Assembly: GCF_020171745.1 (NCBI RefSeq)
Contig: NZ_JAIVAH010000018.1
Coordinates: 62,001 to 126,000 of the forward strand
Origin: Prescottella equi
Lineage (GTDB): Bacteria; Actinomycetota; Actinomycetes; Mycobacteriales; Mycobacteriaceae
DNA: 64,000 bases
Reading direction: 5' to 3'
Made by a program: the position numbers and the translations under genes. A model generated the notes under the pieces. The model saw only the letters and a program-made list of their open reading frames with translations. It searched no databases and was not told where the DNA came from. Of this stretch, positions 51,826 to 61,094 are shown in pieces (position 1 is the first letter of the stretch; each line of letters starts with the position of its first letter).

Positions 51826-51946
51826 CGCGCATCTCCTCGTTCGCTCCGCATATCGTTCCGTCCGTGCCAGATCAGGTTGCGCCCGCTATCGAATGTCCAC
51901 ATCACCCGTTCTGGATGAGACTCGGACCACCACGAAGGCCCTCGTG

Positions 51947-53140
51947 TCACGTGGCCGGCACGACGGGTTCCGGCACCGCGCTCGGGTTGCCGTTCTCCGT
52001 TGCAGGAGGAGGATTTTCGACCTTCGGTGACTCGGGCCCATCCTCCACCTTCTCGCCGATCAGGACATTGACCCAACGGGTGGCCGGGTCGATGTCGAGC
52101 AGCATCGCCTTGACCAACAGGGTCATCGGAATGGCGAGCAGTGCACCCAGCGGGCCGAGCACCCAGGCCCAGAACACCAGCGCCAGGAAGGTCATCGTCA
52201 CGCTGATTCCGACGGCGTCGCCGACGAACTTCGGCTGGATGATCGACTGGATGACGAAATTGATCACGCTGTAGACCACGATCACCCACAGCATGAGACC
52301 CGGTCCGCCGTCGAGCAGTGCGAGCAGCGCCGGGGGAATCACACCGATCACGAAACCGATGTTGGGAATGTAGTTCGTGATGAACGACAGCAGTGCCCAC
52401 AGCACCGGGAGCGGCACCCCCATCAGCCACAGCGCGCCGCCGTCGAGAACGGCAACGATGAGGCCGAACACGGTGGAGACGACCAGGTACTTTCGGGTCC
52501 CGGCAGCGAAAGTTGTCAGGGCATAAGCGATCTCGGGCCTGCTACGGGCGACGACCTGCATCTTCTTCCCGATGCTCATCCCGTCGAACGCCATGAACAG
52601 CAGCAGAGCCAGGATGAAGAACAGATTCGAGAACACCCCGAGGAGACTCTGCAGCGCCGATTCGATCAGCCCGACGACCGTGCCCATGCCGACGCCGCTC
52701 AGCGCGTTGTGGATCTGCTCGGAGCTCACGCCCGCGCTCGCGAGCGCGGACCGGAGACCGTCCAGGAGATCGTCGGCGGCGTCCGCATATTGCGGCAACT
52801 GCGTGGCGAGTTGCGCGGCCGACAGCGCCAACGCCCCGACCAGGCCGATCAGGATCAGATACACCGCGATCAGAGCGATGAGCATTCCGACCCATGCGGG
52901 GAGCCTCCGACGCTGCACCCACGACTGGATCGGCTGAACAGCGATCGTGAGCATCAACGCAAGGAACACCGGACCGAGAATTCCGGCGAAGAGCTTGATC
53001 CCGGCGATCGAAATCACCGCGCCCGCGCCGGCGAGCAACACGATCAGTCCTCGGGGTATCGCCCACGGCGCCGGCGTCAGCGTAGGCACCGGCTCCGTGG
53101 GCACCGCCCGGCCGGATCGTGATCTTGGTGAGCCCGTCAT
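51947..53140 (-). CDS. AI-2E family transporter
   Basis: 397 residues with about eight helices. The pattern of three helices, a soluble insertion, then LLSFITNYIPNIGFVIGVIPPALLALLDGG and IIQPKFVGDAVGISVTMTFLALVFWAWVLGPLGALLAIPM matches the AI-2E (PerM/YdiK) family, whose members export small molecules or ions. The C-terminal tail is Pro-rich. Its stop lies 122 bp before the sulfatase start on the same strand. Confidence 0.88.
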   Translation of the reverse strand: MTGSPRSRSGRAVPTEPVPTLTPAPWAIPRGLIVLLAGAGAVISIAGIKLFAGILGPVFLALMLTIAVQPIQSWVQRRRLPAWVGMLIALIAVYLILIGLVGALALSAAQLATQLPQYADAADDLLDGLRSALASAGVSSEQIHNALSGVGMGTVVGLIESALQSLLGVFSNLFFILALLLFMAFDGMSIGKKMQVVARSRPEIAYALTTFAAGTRKYLVVSTVFGLIVAVLDGGALWLMGVPLPVLWALLSFITNYIPNIGFVIGVIPPALLALLDGGPGLMLWVIVVYSVINFVIQSIIQPKFVGDAVGISVTMTFLALVFWAWVLGPLGALLAIPMTLLVKAMLLDIDPATRWVNVLIGEKVEDGPESPKVENPPPATENGNPSAVPEPVVPAT

Positions 53141-53170
53141 CGTCCCTCCCGGACCGAGATCGACTACCGA

Positions 53171-53659
53171 TCAGTCCGCGAACACCTCACGCAGGTGCGC
53201 TTCCTGTTCGTGGGACAGATTCGTGGAGATCAACTCCGCATGCTGGCCGTGGAACTCCTCGTGCACCCGGTCGAGGGTCGCGTCGGAGGTCAGCACGAAC
53301 AGGGCCGAGGTGCCCGGGGTGATCCGTTCCTTGAGACTCTTGATGAAGTCGTCGTCGATCCCGACGTCGGTCAGGGCCCCGCCCACGGCTCCCACCGCGG
53401 CACCGACGGCGACACCGATCAGCGGGATGAAGAACAGAATCCCGAACAGCAACCCCCAGAACGCACCACCGAGGGCGCCGGCGCCGGCAAGGTTGGTGAG
53501 CTGATGGGTCTTCGGCCTCTTCCGCCCGTCCGGCCAGCTCACCACGGCAGCGTCCCGGACGGTGATCAGTGCCTGCTTCTGCAAGTCCTCCAGCGTCGCG
53601 ATCGCGGTGTCCGCGCCGGTCGGGGATGCGAACTTCCAGACGGTCAGTGTTCCTGCCAT
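53171..53659 (-). CDS. DUF1269 membrane protein
   Basis: 162 residues from ATG 53659 (GAGGAG). An N-terminal cytoplasmic part with LTVWKFASPTGADTAIATLEDLQKQALITVRDAAVVSWPDG, a Gly/Ala-rich membrane hairpin (LAGAGALGGAFWGLLFGILFFIPLIGVAVGAAVGAVGGAL), and a C-terminal ATLDRVHEEF part are the DUF1269 layout. Function unknown, often stress-linked. It lies 30 bp before the AI-2E gene on the same strand. Confidence 0.85.
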   Translation of the reverse strand: MAGTLTVWKFASPTGADTAIATLEDLQKQALITVRDAAVVSWPDGRKRPKTHQLTNLAGAGALGGAFWGLLFGILFFIPLIGVAVGAAVGAVGGALTDVGIDDDFIKSLKERITPGTSALFVLTSDATLDRVHEEFHGQHAELISTNLSHEQEAHLREVFAD

Positions 53660-53793
53660 GGTCATCTCCTCGATTCGGTGCTCCACATCTCCTTCACAAG
53701 CACCGTAGGAGGCGGATCGGCAGGAGAACTCACACCTTCCGGATGAACTGTCGACGAGCCGAGAGATGTACTCACCGTCTGCGACACCGCGGA

Positions 53794-54417
53794 TCACATA
53801 CCGCGGGGCTCCGTGATGCCCAGCGACAGGGCACCCATGATCCTCGGCGCGCCCTCCTCGTAGAAGGTATCGAGATCACTGATCTCGAACCCGGCAGCAC
53901 GAACGAGGGCGGGGATGTCACGTGTGAGATGACACCCGCCCGCGACGGTCTTCTGAATCGGCTCGAATCTGCGCTGCCAGCGCTGCACCTTCGGATGGGG
54001 CGCGAGCCCGTGTTCGACGAAGTGCAGGGTCCCGCCCGGCTTCAGGACTCGCCGCACCTCGCGCAGCGCGGCGTGGGCATCGGGAATGGTGCACATCGTC
54101 CAGGTGGACAGGGCGGTGTCGAAGGTGTTGTCGGGGAACGGCAGTGCTTGACCGTCGAGCCCGGATCGTTCGACCGGAACGCGGGATCGGGCCAGGCGCT
54201 TACCGGCGAGTTTCCATGCCTCGTCGGCAGGTTCGACCGCGCTGACGGTCTCCACCGCGTCCGGATAGAAGGGGACGTTGAGCCCCGACCCGAACCCGAT
54301 CTCGAGCACGCGTCCGTGGAGGCCCGCGCACACCCTCCTCCGGGACGCCTCGGTCAACGACATCCCGCACGACATCTCCACCAGGTGCGGGACGATCCGC
54401 TCCGTGTAGAACCCCAT
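53794..54417 (-). CDS. SAM-dependent class I methyltransferase
   Basis: 207 residues from ATG 54417. SAM-binding motif I is VLEIGFGSGLNVPFYP with the acidic residue at the end of motif II (AVEPADEA), and FDTALSTWTMCTIPDAHAALREVRRVLKPGGTLHFVEHGLAPH follows, as in UbiE/phospholipid N-methyltransferase-like enzymes. It is the last gene of the ligase–amidotransferase–S9–M20 operon, 23 bp behind M20, so the pathway product may be methylated; alternatively it is a hitch-hiker. Confidence 0.85.
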   Translation of the reverse strand: MGFYTERIVPHLVEMSCGMSLTEASRRRVCAGLHGRVLEIGFGSGLNVPFYPDAVETVSAVEPADEAWKLAGKRLARSRVPVERSGLDGQALPFPDNTFDTALSTWTMCTIPDAHAALREVRRVLKPGGTLHFVEHGLAPHPKVQRWQRRFEPIQKTVAGGCHLTRDIPALVRAAGFEISDLDTFYEEGAPRIMGALSLGITEPRGM

Positions 54418-54440
54418 GGCTACCCCCCTGATCCGTTCCT

Positions 54441-55595
54441 TCACTCCCCCGACATTCCGCCGGCGTCACCACCGTAGGCGAGGGCGAGGAAGGTACGCAC
54501 CCCGTCCACGAGGGCGCGCTCGTCCAGATCGAAATCAGGCATGTGTAGGTCGCGGCGCGGGCCGACCCCGTCCCAGACACCGAGGCGCGCCATCGCGCCC
54601 GGGACGTGCTCGAGATACCACGCGAAGTCCTCGCCGCCACTCGACTGCTTGGCCTCGGCCAGATTCTCGAGACCGACGACGGACTGGATCGCCGAGATCA
54701 TCTCGGCCGTCGCCTCCGGGTCGTTGACCACCGGCGGCACGCCCTGCACGTAGTCCAGTTCGTGGTCGACGCCGAAGGGCGCCAGCAACTCTGCGACGCT
54801 GCGCCGTACCAGCGGCTCCACCGTGGCCCATGTCCGGTGCGACGCGCTGCGAAGCGTGCCCACCAACTCCCCCGATTCCGGTATGGCGTTGTGGACCCGG
54901 CCGGCCCGGATCCGCCCCCACGTCAGGACGGTGGCGGTACGCGCGTCGACCCGGCGATCGAGCACCGCCGCCAGCCCGGTCACCAGTACGGCGGCCGCGT
55001 AGATCAGATCGCCCGTCAGGTGCGGACGCGCCGAATGCCCACCCGGAGAGAACAACCGCACCGTGAGCATGGCACCGGACGACGTGATCGGGCCCGCCCG
55101 CGTCGCGAGTTTGCCGGCCTCGAGTTGTGGCGCGCAGTGCAGCGCGAAGATTCGCGAGACGCCCTCGAGCGCGCCGGCGGCGACGACCCCGAGAGAACCT
55201 CCGGGCGTCGTCTCCTCGCCGGGCTGGAAGATCAACCGCACGCGTTGCCGGGGCGGCTCGGCCGCGAGCACGGTCGCGGCCTCGAGCAGCATCGCGGTGT
55301 GCGCGTCGTGCCCGCACGCATGACACACCCCCTCGACCGTGGATGCGTACGGCGCCCCGGTGATCTCCGTGAGTGGGAGCGCGTCGAGGTCGGCGCGCAG
55401 CGCCACGCACGTCGGGGCGGGCGGGCCGACGTCGCACCACAGTCCGGTCCCGCTCGGCAGGACCACCGGATCGAGCCCGAGCGAGCGCAGGTGATCGTTG
55501 ACGAGCGCGGTCGTCCGGAACTCCTCGAAGGACAGTTCGGGGTGCGCATGCAGATCCCGTCGCCACGCGACGAGTCGGTCGTGGTCGACTGGCAT
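54441..55595 (-). CDS. M20-family amidohydrolase
   Basis: 384 residues. The M20 metal motifs HACGHDAHTA and IFQPGEETTPGG are present, with a dimerisation lid (GGHSARPHLTGDLIYAAA) and C-terminal SSGGEDFAWYLEHVPGA, as in N-acyl-amino-acid hydrolases (AbgB/HipO type). It would split N-acyl amino acids or dipeptides. It starts 16 bp after the S9 peptidase stop in one operon, so it may act on the peptide product of the ligase. Confidence 0.9.
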   Translation of the reverse strand: MPVDHDRLVAWRRDLHAHPELSFEEFRTTALVNDHLRSLGLDPVVLPSGTGLWCDVGPPAPTCVALRADLDALPLTEITGAPYASTVEGVCHACGHDAHTAMLLEAATVLAAEPPRQRVRLIFQPGEETTPGGSLGVVAAGALEGVSRIFALHCAPQLEAGKLATRAGPITSSGAMLTVRLFSPGGHSARPHLTGDLIYAAAVLVTGLAAVLDRRVDARTATVLTWGRIRAGRVHNAIPESGELVGTLRSASHRTWATVEPLVRRSVAELLAPFGVDHELDYVQGVPPVVNDPEATAEMISAIQSVVGLENLAEAKQSSGGEDFAWYLEHVPGAMARLGVWDGVGPRRDLHMPDFDLDERALVDGVRTFLALAYGGDAGGMSGE

Positions 55596-55611
55596 CGCCA
55601 GGGCACCTCCG

Positions 55612-57495
55612 TCAGATCGCCGAGACCGGGGTGGCAGCGCTCGCCAGCCGGCTCGTCAGCCAGTTCACCATGGTCCTCGCAAGCGTGTCCCGGTTCTCGC
55701 GCTTGACGATGTCGTGGCCCTCGTCGCCGAACAACAGGAGTTCGGCGACCCCGCCTCGGGCCCGCACGGACGCCACCACCTGCTCGGACTCGCTCACCGG
55801 CACGTTCGTGTCGTGCGCGCCGTGGACCACGAGGACCGGCGCCTTCAGGGCGTCGACGCGGTGGATCGGCGACAGCTCGGCCAGTAGTTCCCGGTCGTGC
55901 TCGGGGTGCCCGTATTTGGGGTACGCGGCGGCCGCGATCCACGGTTCGGTGTTGGCGTAGAAGGTTTCGAGGCTGCTCATTCCGCAGACGGCGATGCCCG
56001 TCGCGAACAGATCCGGGTGGAACGTGAGTGCGGCGAGCGTCAGGTAGCCGCCGTACGAATGTCCGGCGCACGCGATGCGCGCGGGGTCGCCGACTCCGTT
56101 GTCGACGACATACCGCACACAGTCCGCGACGTCATCGATTCCGGCGAAGCGGCCGTACCGCTCGTCTGCGTGCACGAAGGTACGGCCGAATCCACCCGAA
56201 CCGCGCACATTCGGCGCGAAGACCGTGATGCCCGCATCGACGAGGGCGGGAAAGTAGTCGCTGTAACCCGGGCGTTCCTGCAACTCCGGTCCGCCGTGGA
56301 ACCACAGCATCACCGGCCCGGGCCCCTCCCCCGCCGCCGGGTACAGCCAACCGGTGAGGGGTAGCCCGTCGCGCGCGGTGAACTCGGCGAGTATCGGGGC
56401 GTCGGCCCGGGCGATCCGCGTCCGGGCCGGTTCCACCGGTCCCCACTCGCCGGTCCGCGGGTCGACGATCTCCACCGACGGCGGCATCCCCGGGCCCTCG
56501 ACCGTGACCGCCAGCAACGAGCCGTCCGCGCTGATGCTCAGCTCCGACGCCACCAGGCCCGGCAGTTGGATCGGCGAATCGAGCGTGCCGTCCGCGAGAT
56601 GCAGGATCTGCAACTCGCTCAGTCCCTTGTAGTTCCACAGCAGCGCCACGGTGGTGTGGTCGTCGCTGACGACGAACTCGTCGAGTCCGCAGTAGTCCCG
56701 TTCGGCCAGGACCCGGTAGGAGACGCCCTCCTCGGAGACGGCCACTCCCAGCAGACGGGCGAACTCCGCACCGTTGTCGCTGCGCACCAGCGCGCGGATG
56801 TACTGCGCCGGCTCGCCCTCGCTCGACGCCCAGGGCGATCGGTACCGGCCGAGCACACCGCGCAGCCGATGGTCGTCGAGCAGGACGCCCATGTCGGTGG
56901 TCGACCCGAAGTCCGACGGCAGCAAGGGGATCCGACTTCCGTCGTCCCGCTGCAGCAGCAGTTCACGGTGCCCGCGCGGACCCACCCGCAGCAGCGCCGA
57001 TCCGGCCCACGAATCGACGAGAAACGAACCGACGCGACGATCGAGCGTGACGGAGTCCTGGGTCTGCGGATCGACCAGCCGGGCCTCGGCCACGCCCTCC
57101 TCGTCGGTTGCCGTGAGGGCCAGCCGATTCCCGTCCCAGCCGATCAGCTCGGTCGAGCACGCATGTTGCGCGCCGACGATGCGGGCCGACCGATCCTGTG
57201 GGTCGGTTCGCACGACCCACACCTGGGTGCGGTTGCCGCCGTGGGGTGCGACCTGACACGCGAGCCATCCGCTGTCCGCGGAATGCACGATCCGCGTGAC
57301 CGGACCCGGCACGGGCAGTTCCACCCGACGGTCCGTGCTGCCGTGCCGGCCGGACAGGAACCGCTGGACGGCCCAGGGATAGCCGCCGTCGTCGACGAGG
57401 TGCGCGAATCCGGTCGCGTCCGGGGAAACCGACGCGCCCGATGTGAAGCGGATGTGCTGTCCGCCTCGAGGTTCCGTCGACTCCTCGGTGGTCAC
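55612..57495 (-). CDS. S9-family prolyl-oligopeptidase-like peptidase
   Basis: 627 residues from GTG 57495. An N-terminal beta-propeller gates a C-terminal alpha/beta-hydrolase with the nucleophile in CAGHSYGGYLTL, catalytic Asp in VHGAHDTNVP and His in GDEGHDI. Such enzymes cleave short peptides at proline or acyl residues in the cytoplasm. The start overlaps the amidotransferase stop (GTGA), so it is translationally coupled. It may process or recycle the amide product. Confidence 0.9.
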   Translation of the reverse strand: MTTEESTEPRGGQHIRFTSGASVSPDATGFAHLVDDGGYPWAVQRFLSGRHGSTDRRVELPVPGPVTRIVHSADSGWLACQVAPHGGNRTQVWVVRTDPQDRSARIVGAQHACSTELIGWDGNRLALTATDEEGVAEARLVDPQTQDSVTLDRRVGSFLVDSWAGSALLRVGPRGHRELLLQRDDGSRIPLLPSDFGSTTDMGVLLDDHRLRGVLGRYRSPWASSEGEPAQYIRALVRSDNGAEFARLLGVAVSEEGVSYRVLAERDYCGLDEFVVSDDHTTVALLWNYKGLSELQILHLADGTLDSPIQLPGLVASELSISADGSLLAVTVEGPGMPPSVEIVDPRTGEWGPVEPARTRIARADAPILAEFTARDGLPLTGWLYPAAGEGPGPVMLWFHGGPELQERPGYSDYFPALVDAGITVFAPNVRGSGGFGRTFVHADERYGRFAGIDDVADCVRYVVDNGVGDPARIACAGHSYGGYLTLAALTFHPDLFATGIAVCGMSSLETFYANTEPWIAAAAYPKYGHPEHDRELLAELSPIHRVDALKAPVLVVHGAHDTNVPVSESEQVVASVRARGGVAELLLFGDEGHDIVKRENRDTLARTMVNWLTSRLASAATPVSAI

Positions 57496-59276
57496 AACCG
57501 TTCCATCGCCTGCAGCCACATCTCCAGCAGCCCTACCTGCCACAGGGTGTTCACGCCGCGGGCGGTGCGGATGCCGTTGGGAGAAGCGAACAGCGCGTCG
57601 AGTGCCTCCGGCCGGTACAGGTGACGCTCGCGGGCGCTGCGGCTGCGCAACGCGTCCTGTACGAGGTCGAGGACGCCACCCTCGAGGTGCCGGATTCCGG
57701 GCACCGGGAAGTATCCCTTGGTCCGGTCGATCACCGCGTTCGGAAGCAGGCCGCGGCTGGCCTCCTTGAGCACACCCTTGCCGTCGCCGGCCAGCTTGAG
57801 ATCCGGCGGGCAGCTCGCCGCCAACTCCACGAAGTCGTGGTCCAGGAACGGCACCCGGGCCTCGAGCCCCCACGCCATCGTCATCGTGTCGACACGCTTG
57901 ACCGGGTCCTCGACCAGCATCACCGTGGTGTCGAGCCGCAACGCGGCGTCGACGGCGGTGTCGGCGCCCGGCGCGCTGTGGTGCCGGACCACGAATTCCG
58001 TGCTGACGTCACGATCGACGCAGTAGTCGGGGTGGAGCAACAGCGCGATGTCGTCGTGGGTGCGGTCGAAGTACACCTTGGCGTAGGCCTCGGCGGACTG
58101 TTCGCGGGCCACACCGACCAGGGGCGGATACCAGTGGTAGCCACCGAGGATCTCGTCCGCGCCCTGACCGGACTGCACCACCTTGACCGACTTGGAGACC
58201 TCTTCCGACAGGAGGAAGAACGCCACGCAGTCGTGGCTGAGCATCGGTTCGCTCATCGCTGCGATCGCCTTCGGGACCGCCGCCGGGAGCCGCGACGGAT
58301 CGATGTGGATCTGCCGGTGATCGGTACCGAACGTCCGCGCGATCAGGTCGGAGTACACGTACTCGTTTCCGGATTCCCCTCCCGCCGAGTCGAATCCGAT
58401 ACTGAAGGTGGCGAGATCCCGCTGCCCCTGTTCGGCCAGCAGTGCCACGAGCAGACTCGAATCGATGCCGCCCGACAGCAACACCCCGACCGGTACGTCG
58501 GCGACCATCCGGCGCGACACCGCCGTGCGCAGCGAGTCCATCAGGGCCTGCTGCCAATTCCCCGGCGTCCACGCCGCCCGTTCCGGATCCGGTTCGAACC
58601 GAGGTTCCCAGTAGCGCCTTTCGGTGGCGGATCCGTCCGGCTGCACCACCCGGATCGTCGCCGGCGGCAGCTTGCGCACACCCGCGAACATGGTGTGCGG
58701 TGCCGGGACCGCGGCAGCGAAGCTCAGATAGTGGTGCAGCGCAACCCGATCGACCGTGGTGTCGATGCCGCCGCCGCGCAACAGCGCCTGCACCGTCGAG
58801 GCGAACCGCAGCCGCTCCGGCTGCTCCGCGAAGTACAGGGGTTTGATCCCCAGACGATCCCGGACGAACGTCACCACGCCCGAGTCGATGTCGTGCACCG
58901 CGAACGCGAACATGCCCTTGAAGCGGTGCACGCAATCCGCGCCCCAGCGGTGGAAGCTCTTGAGCACCACCTCGCTGTCCGCCGTCGAGAAGAAGCGGTA
59001 GCCGGCCTGCTGCAGTTCCTCGCGCAGTTCCTTGTAGTTGTAGATGCAGCCGTTGAACACCAGCGACAGCCGGAGCTCGCTGTCGACCATCGGCTGACCA
59101 CCGCGCGCGGACAGGTCGATGATGCACAATCGGCGATGGCCGAACGCCACCGACTGCTGGGCGTACGCGCCGGCCGCATCCGGCCCGCGCGTCACCATCG
59201 CGTCGGTCATCCGGGCCACCGCACCTACGTCGGGCGACGTCCCGTCGAAACGAAGCTCACCGCATATGCCACACAT
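57492..59276 (-). CDS. Asparagine-synthase-like amidotransferase (NAGGN type)
   Basis: 594 residues. Class II glutaminase domain with N-terminal nucleophile C2 (MCGICGELRF) and R48/R49; the synthetase domain has the ATP loop SGGIDSS at 268–274. The glutaminase loop reads NGCIYNY (75–81) with C77 where AsnB has Glu. The full pattern (FDSAGGESGNEYVYSD, MSHDCVAF, SGQGADEI) fits N-acetylglutaminylglutamine amidotransferase of actinobacteria. It transfers ammonia to a carboxylate of a dipeptide. It overlaps the ligase upstream by 20 bp and the S9 gene by four. Confidence 0.9.
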   Translation of the reverse strand: MCGICGELRFDGTSPDVGAVARMTDAMVTRGPDAAGAYAQQSVAFGHRRLCIIDLSARGGQPMVDSELRLSLVFNGCIYNYKELREELQQAGYRFFSTADSEVVLKSFHRWGADCVHRFKGMFAFAVHDIDSGVVTFVRDRLGIKPLYFAEQPERLRFASTVQALLRGGGIDTTVDRVALHHYLSFAAAVPAPHTMFAGVRKLPPATIRVVQPDGSATERRYWEPRFEPDPERAAWTPGNWQQALMDSLRTAVSRRMVADVPVGVLLSGGIDSSLLVALLAEQGQRDLATFSIGFDSAGGESGNEYVYSDLIARTFGTDHRQIHIDPSRLPAAVPKAIAAMSEPMLSHDCVAFFLLSEEVSKSVKVVQSGQGADEILGGYHWYPPLVGVAREQSAEAYAKVYFDRTHDDIALLLHPDYCVDRDVSTEFVVRHHSAPGADTAVDAALRLDTTVMLVEDPVKRVDTMTMAWGLEARVPFLDHDFVELAASCPPDLKLAGDGKGVLKEASRGLLPNAVIDRTKGYFPVPGIRHLEGGVLDLVQDALRSRSARERHLYRPEALDALFASPNGIRTARGVNTLWQVGLLEMWLQAMERL

Positions 59277-60417
59277 GCTCGGCAACTCCTCCCGGGATGT
59301 CGTCCCCGGTCAAGGTCCAAGGATCCTCGGTGCCGGCGGTCTCGGCCACCAACAGATCCACGACATCGGTCAGCCGGCCGCGACGGTGCAGGGTCCGCCG
59401 CTGCCGCGCCGACGAGCTTCCGAGCCACAGGGTCCTGGCCGCCAGCGCGGAGACCACGTCCCAGTCCCCGGCGTCCTCGAGGTGGGGTCGCAGCGACCCG
59501 ATCAGCCCCTCGACGACCTGCGGGGCCGGAAGCGGCGTCACCGCTTCCACATCGACCAGGTCACCCTCGAGGCCGGAACGCGCCGCCCGCCACATGGCGG
59601 CGCGTACCAGCGTGGGCGAGACCTCCAGTGGCGGCCTCCCCTTGCGCAGTGCCTCCGCCTCGCGGTCGACGAGGGCGCGGAACAGTCCGGCGACGAGTGC
59701 GATCGTGTCCAGCGACGGGCAGCTGTCACACACCCGCAGCTCGAGCGTCGAGTACCGATCGGACGGTCGCAGATCGAAATAGACCATTCCGGGGCCGCTG
59801 ATCACCCCGCTCGCGACGAGGTCGGCGATCAGTCGGTCGTACTCCGCGGCGGAGTGCACCGGCGCCGCAGGACCCGTGGTGGGCCATCGGCTCCACACCA
59901 GGGATCGCATGCTGGCGTACCCGGTGTCGGTGCCGTCGGCCCAGAACGGCGAGCTCGCGCTCAGGGCCAGGAAGATCGGCAGATACGGGGCGACACGGTT
60001 GGCGATCCGCACGGCCTCGTCGCGGTCCGCCACGTCGACGTGCACCTGGGTGCCGCAGATCAGCTGCTCGCGGGCGAGGAGCTGATAGTCGGCCAGCATG
60101 CGCCGGTACCGGGGCGTCTCGGTGACGGCCATCTCGGCGGGCACCGAGAGCGGCACCGCCCCCGCGGCCACCACCCCGACACCGAGTTCGGCGGCGGTGT
60201 CGACGAGTACCCGTCGCCGATGGGTCAGGTCGGCGCGCAGGTCGGCCAGGCGCGGGAAGACACCGCTGTTGACCTCGACGACACAGCGCTGCAGTTCCTC
60301 GACGTAGACGTCACCGGGTAGTCGCCGGAGCAGATCCGGCGCGCGTGTGACGAGTCGCCGGGTCTCGGCATCGATGAGGTGGAATTCCTCTTCGACACCG
60401 AGCTTGCGCCCGCTCAT
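59257..60417 (-). CDS. YbdK/GCS2-type carboxylate-amine ligase
   Basis: 386 residues. GVEEEFHLID at the N-terminus, CGTQVHVDV and TLELRVCDSCPSLD are the glutamate-cysteine ligase type 2 motifs. YbdK enzymes join the gamma-carboxyl of glutamate to an amine with weak substrate preference. Its place upstream of the NAGGN-type amidotransferase, overlapping it by 20 bp, suggests it makes a gamma-glutamyl compound as the amidation substrate. GGAGG precedes ATG 60417. No dedicated acetyltransferase is in the operon. Confidence 0.9.
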   Translation of the reverse strand: MSGRKLGVEEEFHLIDAETRRLVTRAPDLLRRLPGDVYVEELQRCVVEVNSGVFPRLADLRADLTHRRRVLVDTAAELGVGVVAAGAVPLSVPAEMAVTETPRYRRMLADYQLLAREQLICGTQVHVDVADRDEAVRIANRVAPYLPIFLALSASSPFWADGTDTGYASMRSLVWSRWPTTGPAAPVHSAAEYDRLIADLVASGVISGPGMVYFDLRPSDRYSTLELRVCDSCPSLDTIALVAGLFRALVDREAEALRKGRPPLEVSPTLVRAAMWRAARSGLEGDLVDVEAVTPLPAPQVVEGLIGSLRPHLEDAGDWDVVSALAARTLWLGSSSARQRRTLHRRGRLTDVVDLLVAETAGTEDPWTLTGDDIPGGVAEHVWHMR

Positions 60418-60493
60418 ACAGGGTCCTCCCTGTCCGTCGACGAGTGATCCGGGTAGTGCGCGACGTTCCGCACGCGACCGACTCGTCGATCGC

Positions 60494-60518
60494 TTACCCC
60501 GGCCGCCAGGATTTCAAC
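60494..60518 (-). promoter_or_regulatory. SigB/SigF-like promoter for ligase operon
   Basis: On the minus strand GTTG (60518–60515), 15-bp spacer, GGGTAA (60499–60494), 77 bp before the ligase start. It differs from GTTT-N14–17-GGGTA by one base, so weaker support than the 9-kb promoters. Confidence 0.35.
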
Positions 60519-60628
60519 CAGGCGCCCGAATCAGTGTTCGCACCCTCGCGACCGCCGACACGCATGTTTCGGCGTTCGTTGGCATGTTGATACCCAGCCG
60601 CGACCTTGCGGCACCGCGACGCACGGAG

Positions 60629-60997
60629 CTATCGAGACCCGCCGCAGCAGTTCGGGTCGAGCACCAGGCGGAGCGCGTCCAGCGATTCACCGCGCGCCCG
60701 GTAGTAGACGTTCATGCCGCGGCGCTCGGACTCGACCATGCCGGCTTTCCGAAGTTGGCCGAGGTGGTGGCTGACGGTCGACTCCGCGAGGCCTACACCG
60801 GTGGCGAGGTCGCATGTGCAGACTTCACCGGCGTCCGTGGTGAGCAGGATCGACACGAGCTTGATCCGGACCGGATCCGCGAGCGCTTTCAGCCGGAGCG
60901 CGACCTGGAGCGCGGCGTCGTCGCTCATCGGCGCAGCCGATACCGGCGCGCAGCAGATCGGTGCGCTGACGTCGACGATGGGCAGGGACTTCGGCAT
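60629..60997 (-). CDS. arsR: ArsR-family arsenic sensor
   Basis: 122 residues. The winged HTH contains CTCDL (C60, C62) in the DNA-recognition region, and a CC pair at C15–C16 at the N-terminus, as in Corynebacterium glutamicum ArsR1 (C15, C16, C55), plus a further CC at the C-terminus. Trivalent arsenic binding would release DNA. It is divergent from arsI, so it probably represses arsI and itself. Confidence 0.9.
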   Translation of the reverse strand: MPKSLPIVDVSAPICCAPVSAAPMSDDAALQVALRLKALADPVRIKLVSILLTTDAGEVCTCDLATGVGLAESTVSHHLGQLRKAGMVESERRGMNVYYRARGESLDALRLVLDPNCCGGSR

Positions 60998-61094
60998 GCC
61001 GCCGATCCTAACCAGCTCCTTGACTTATGTCGAAAAGGTGGCACCCTGAACTCCGCAAGGAATTCGATATATGTCGCATAGCCCGGAGGCTCTC

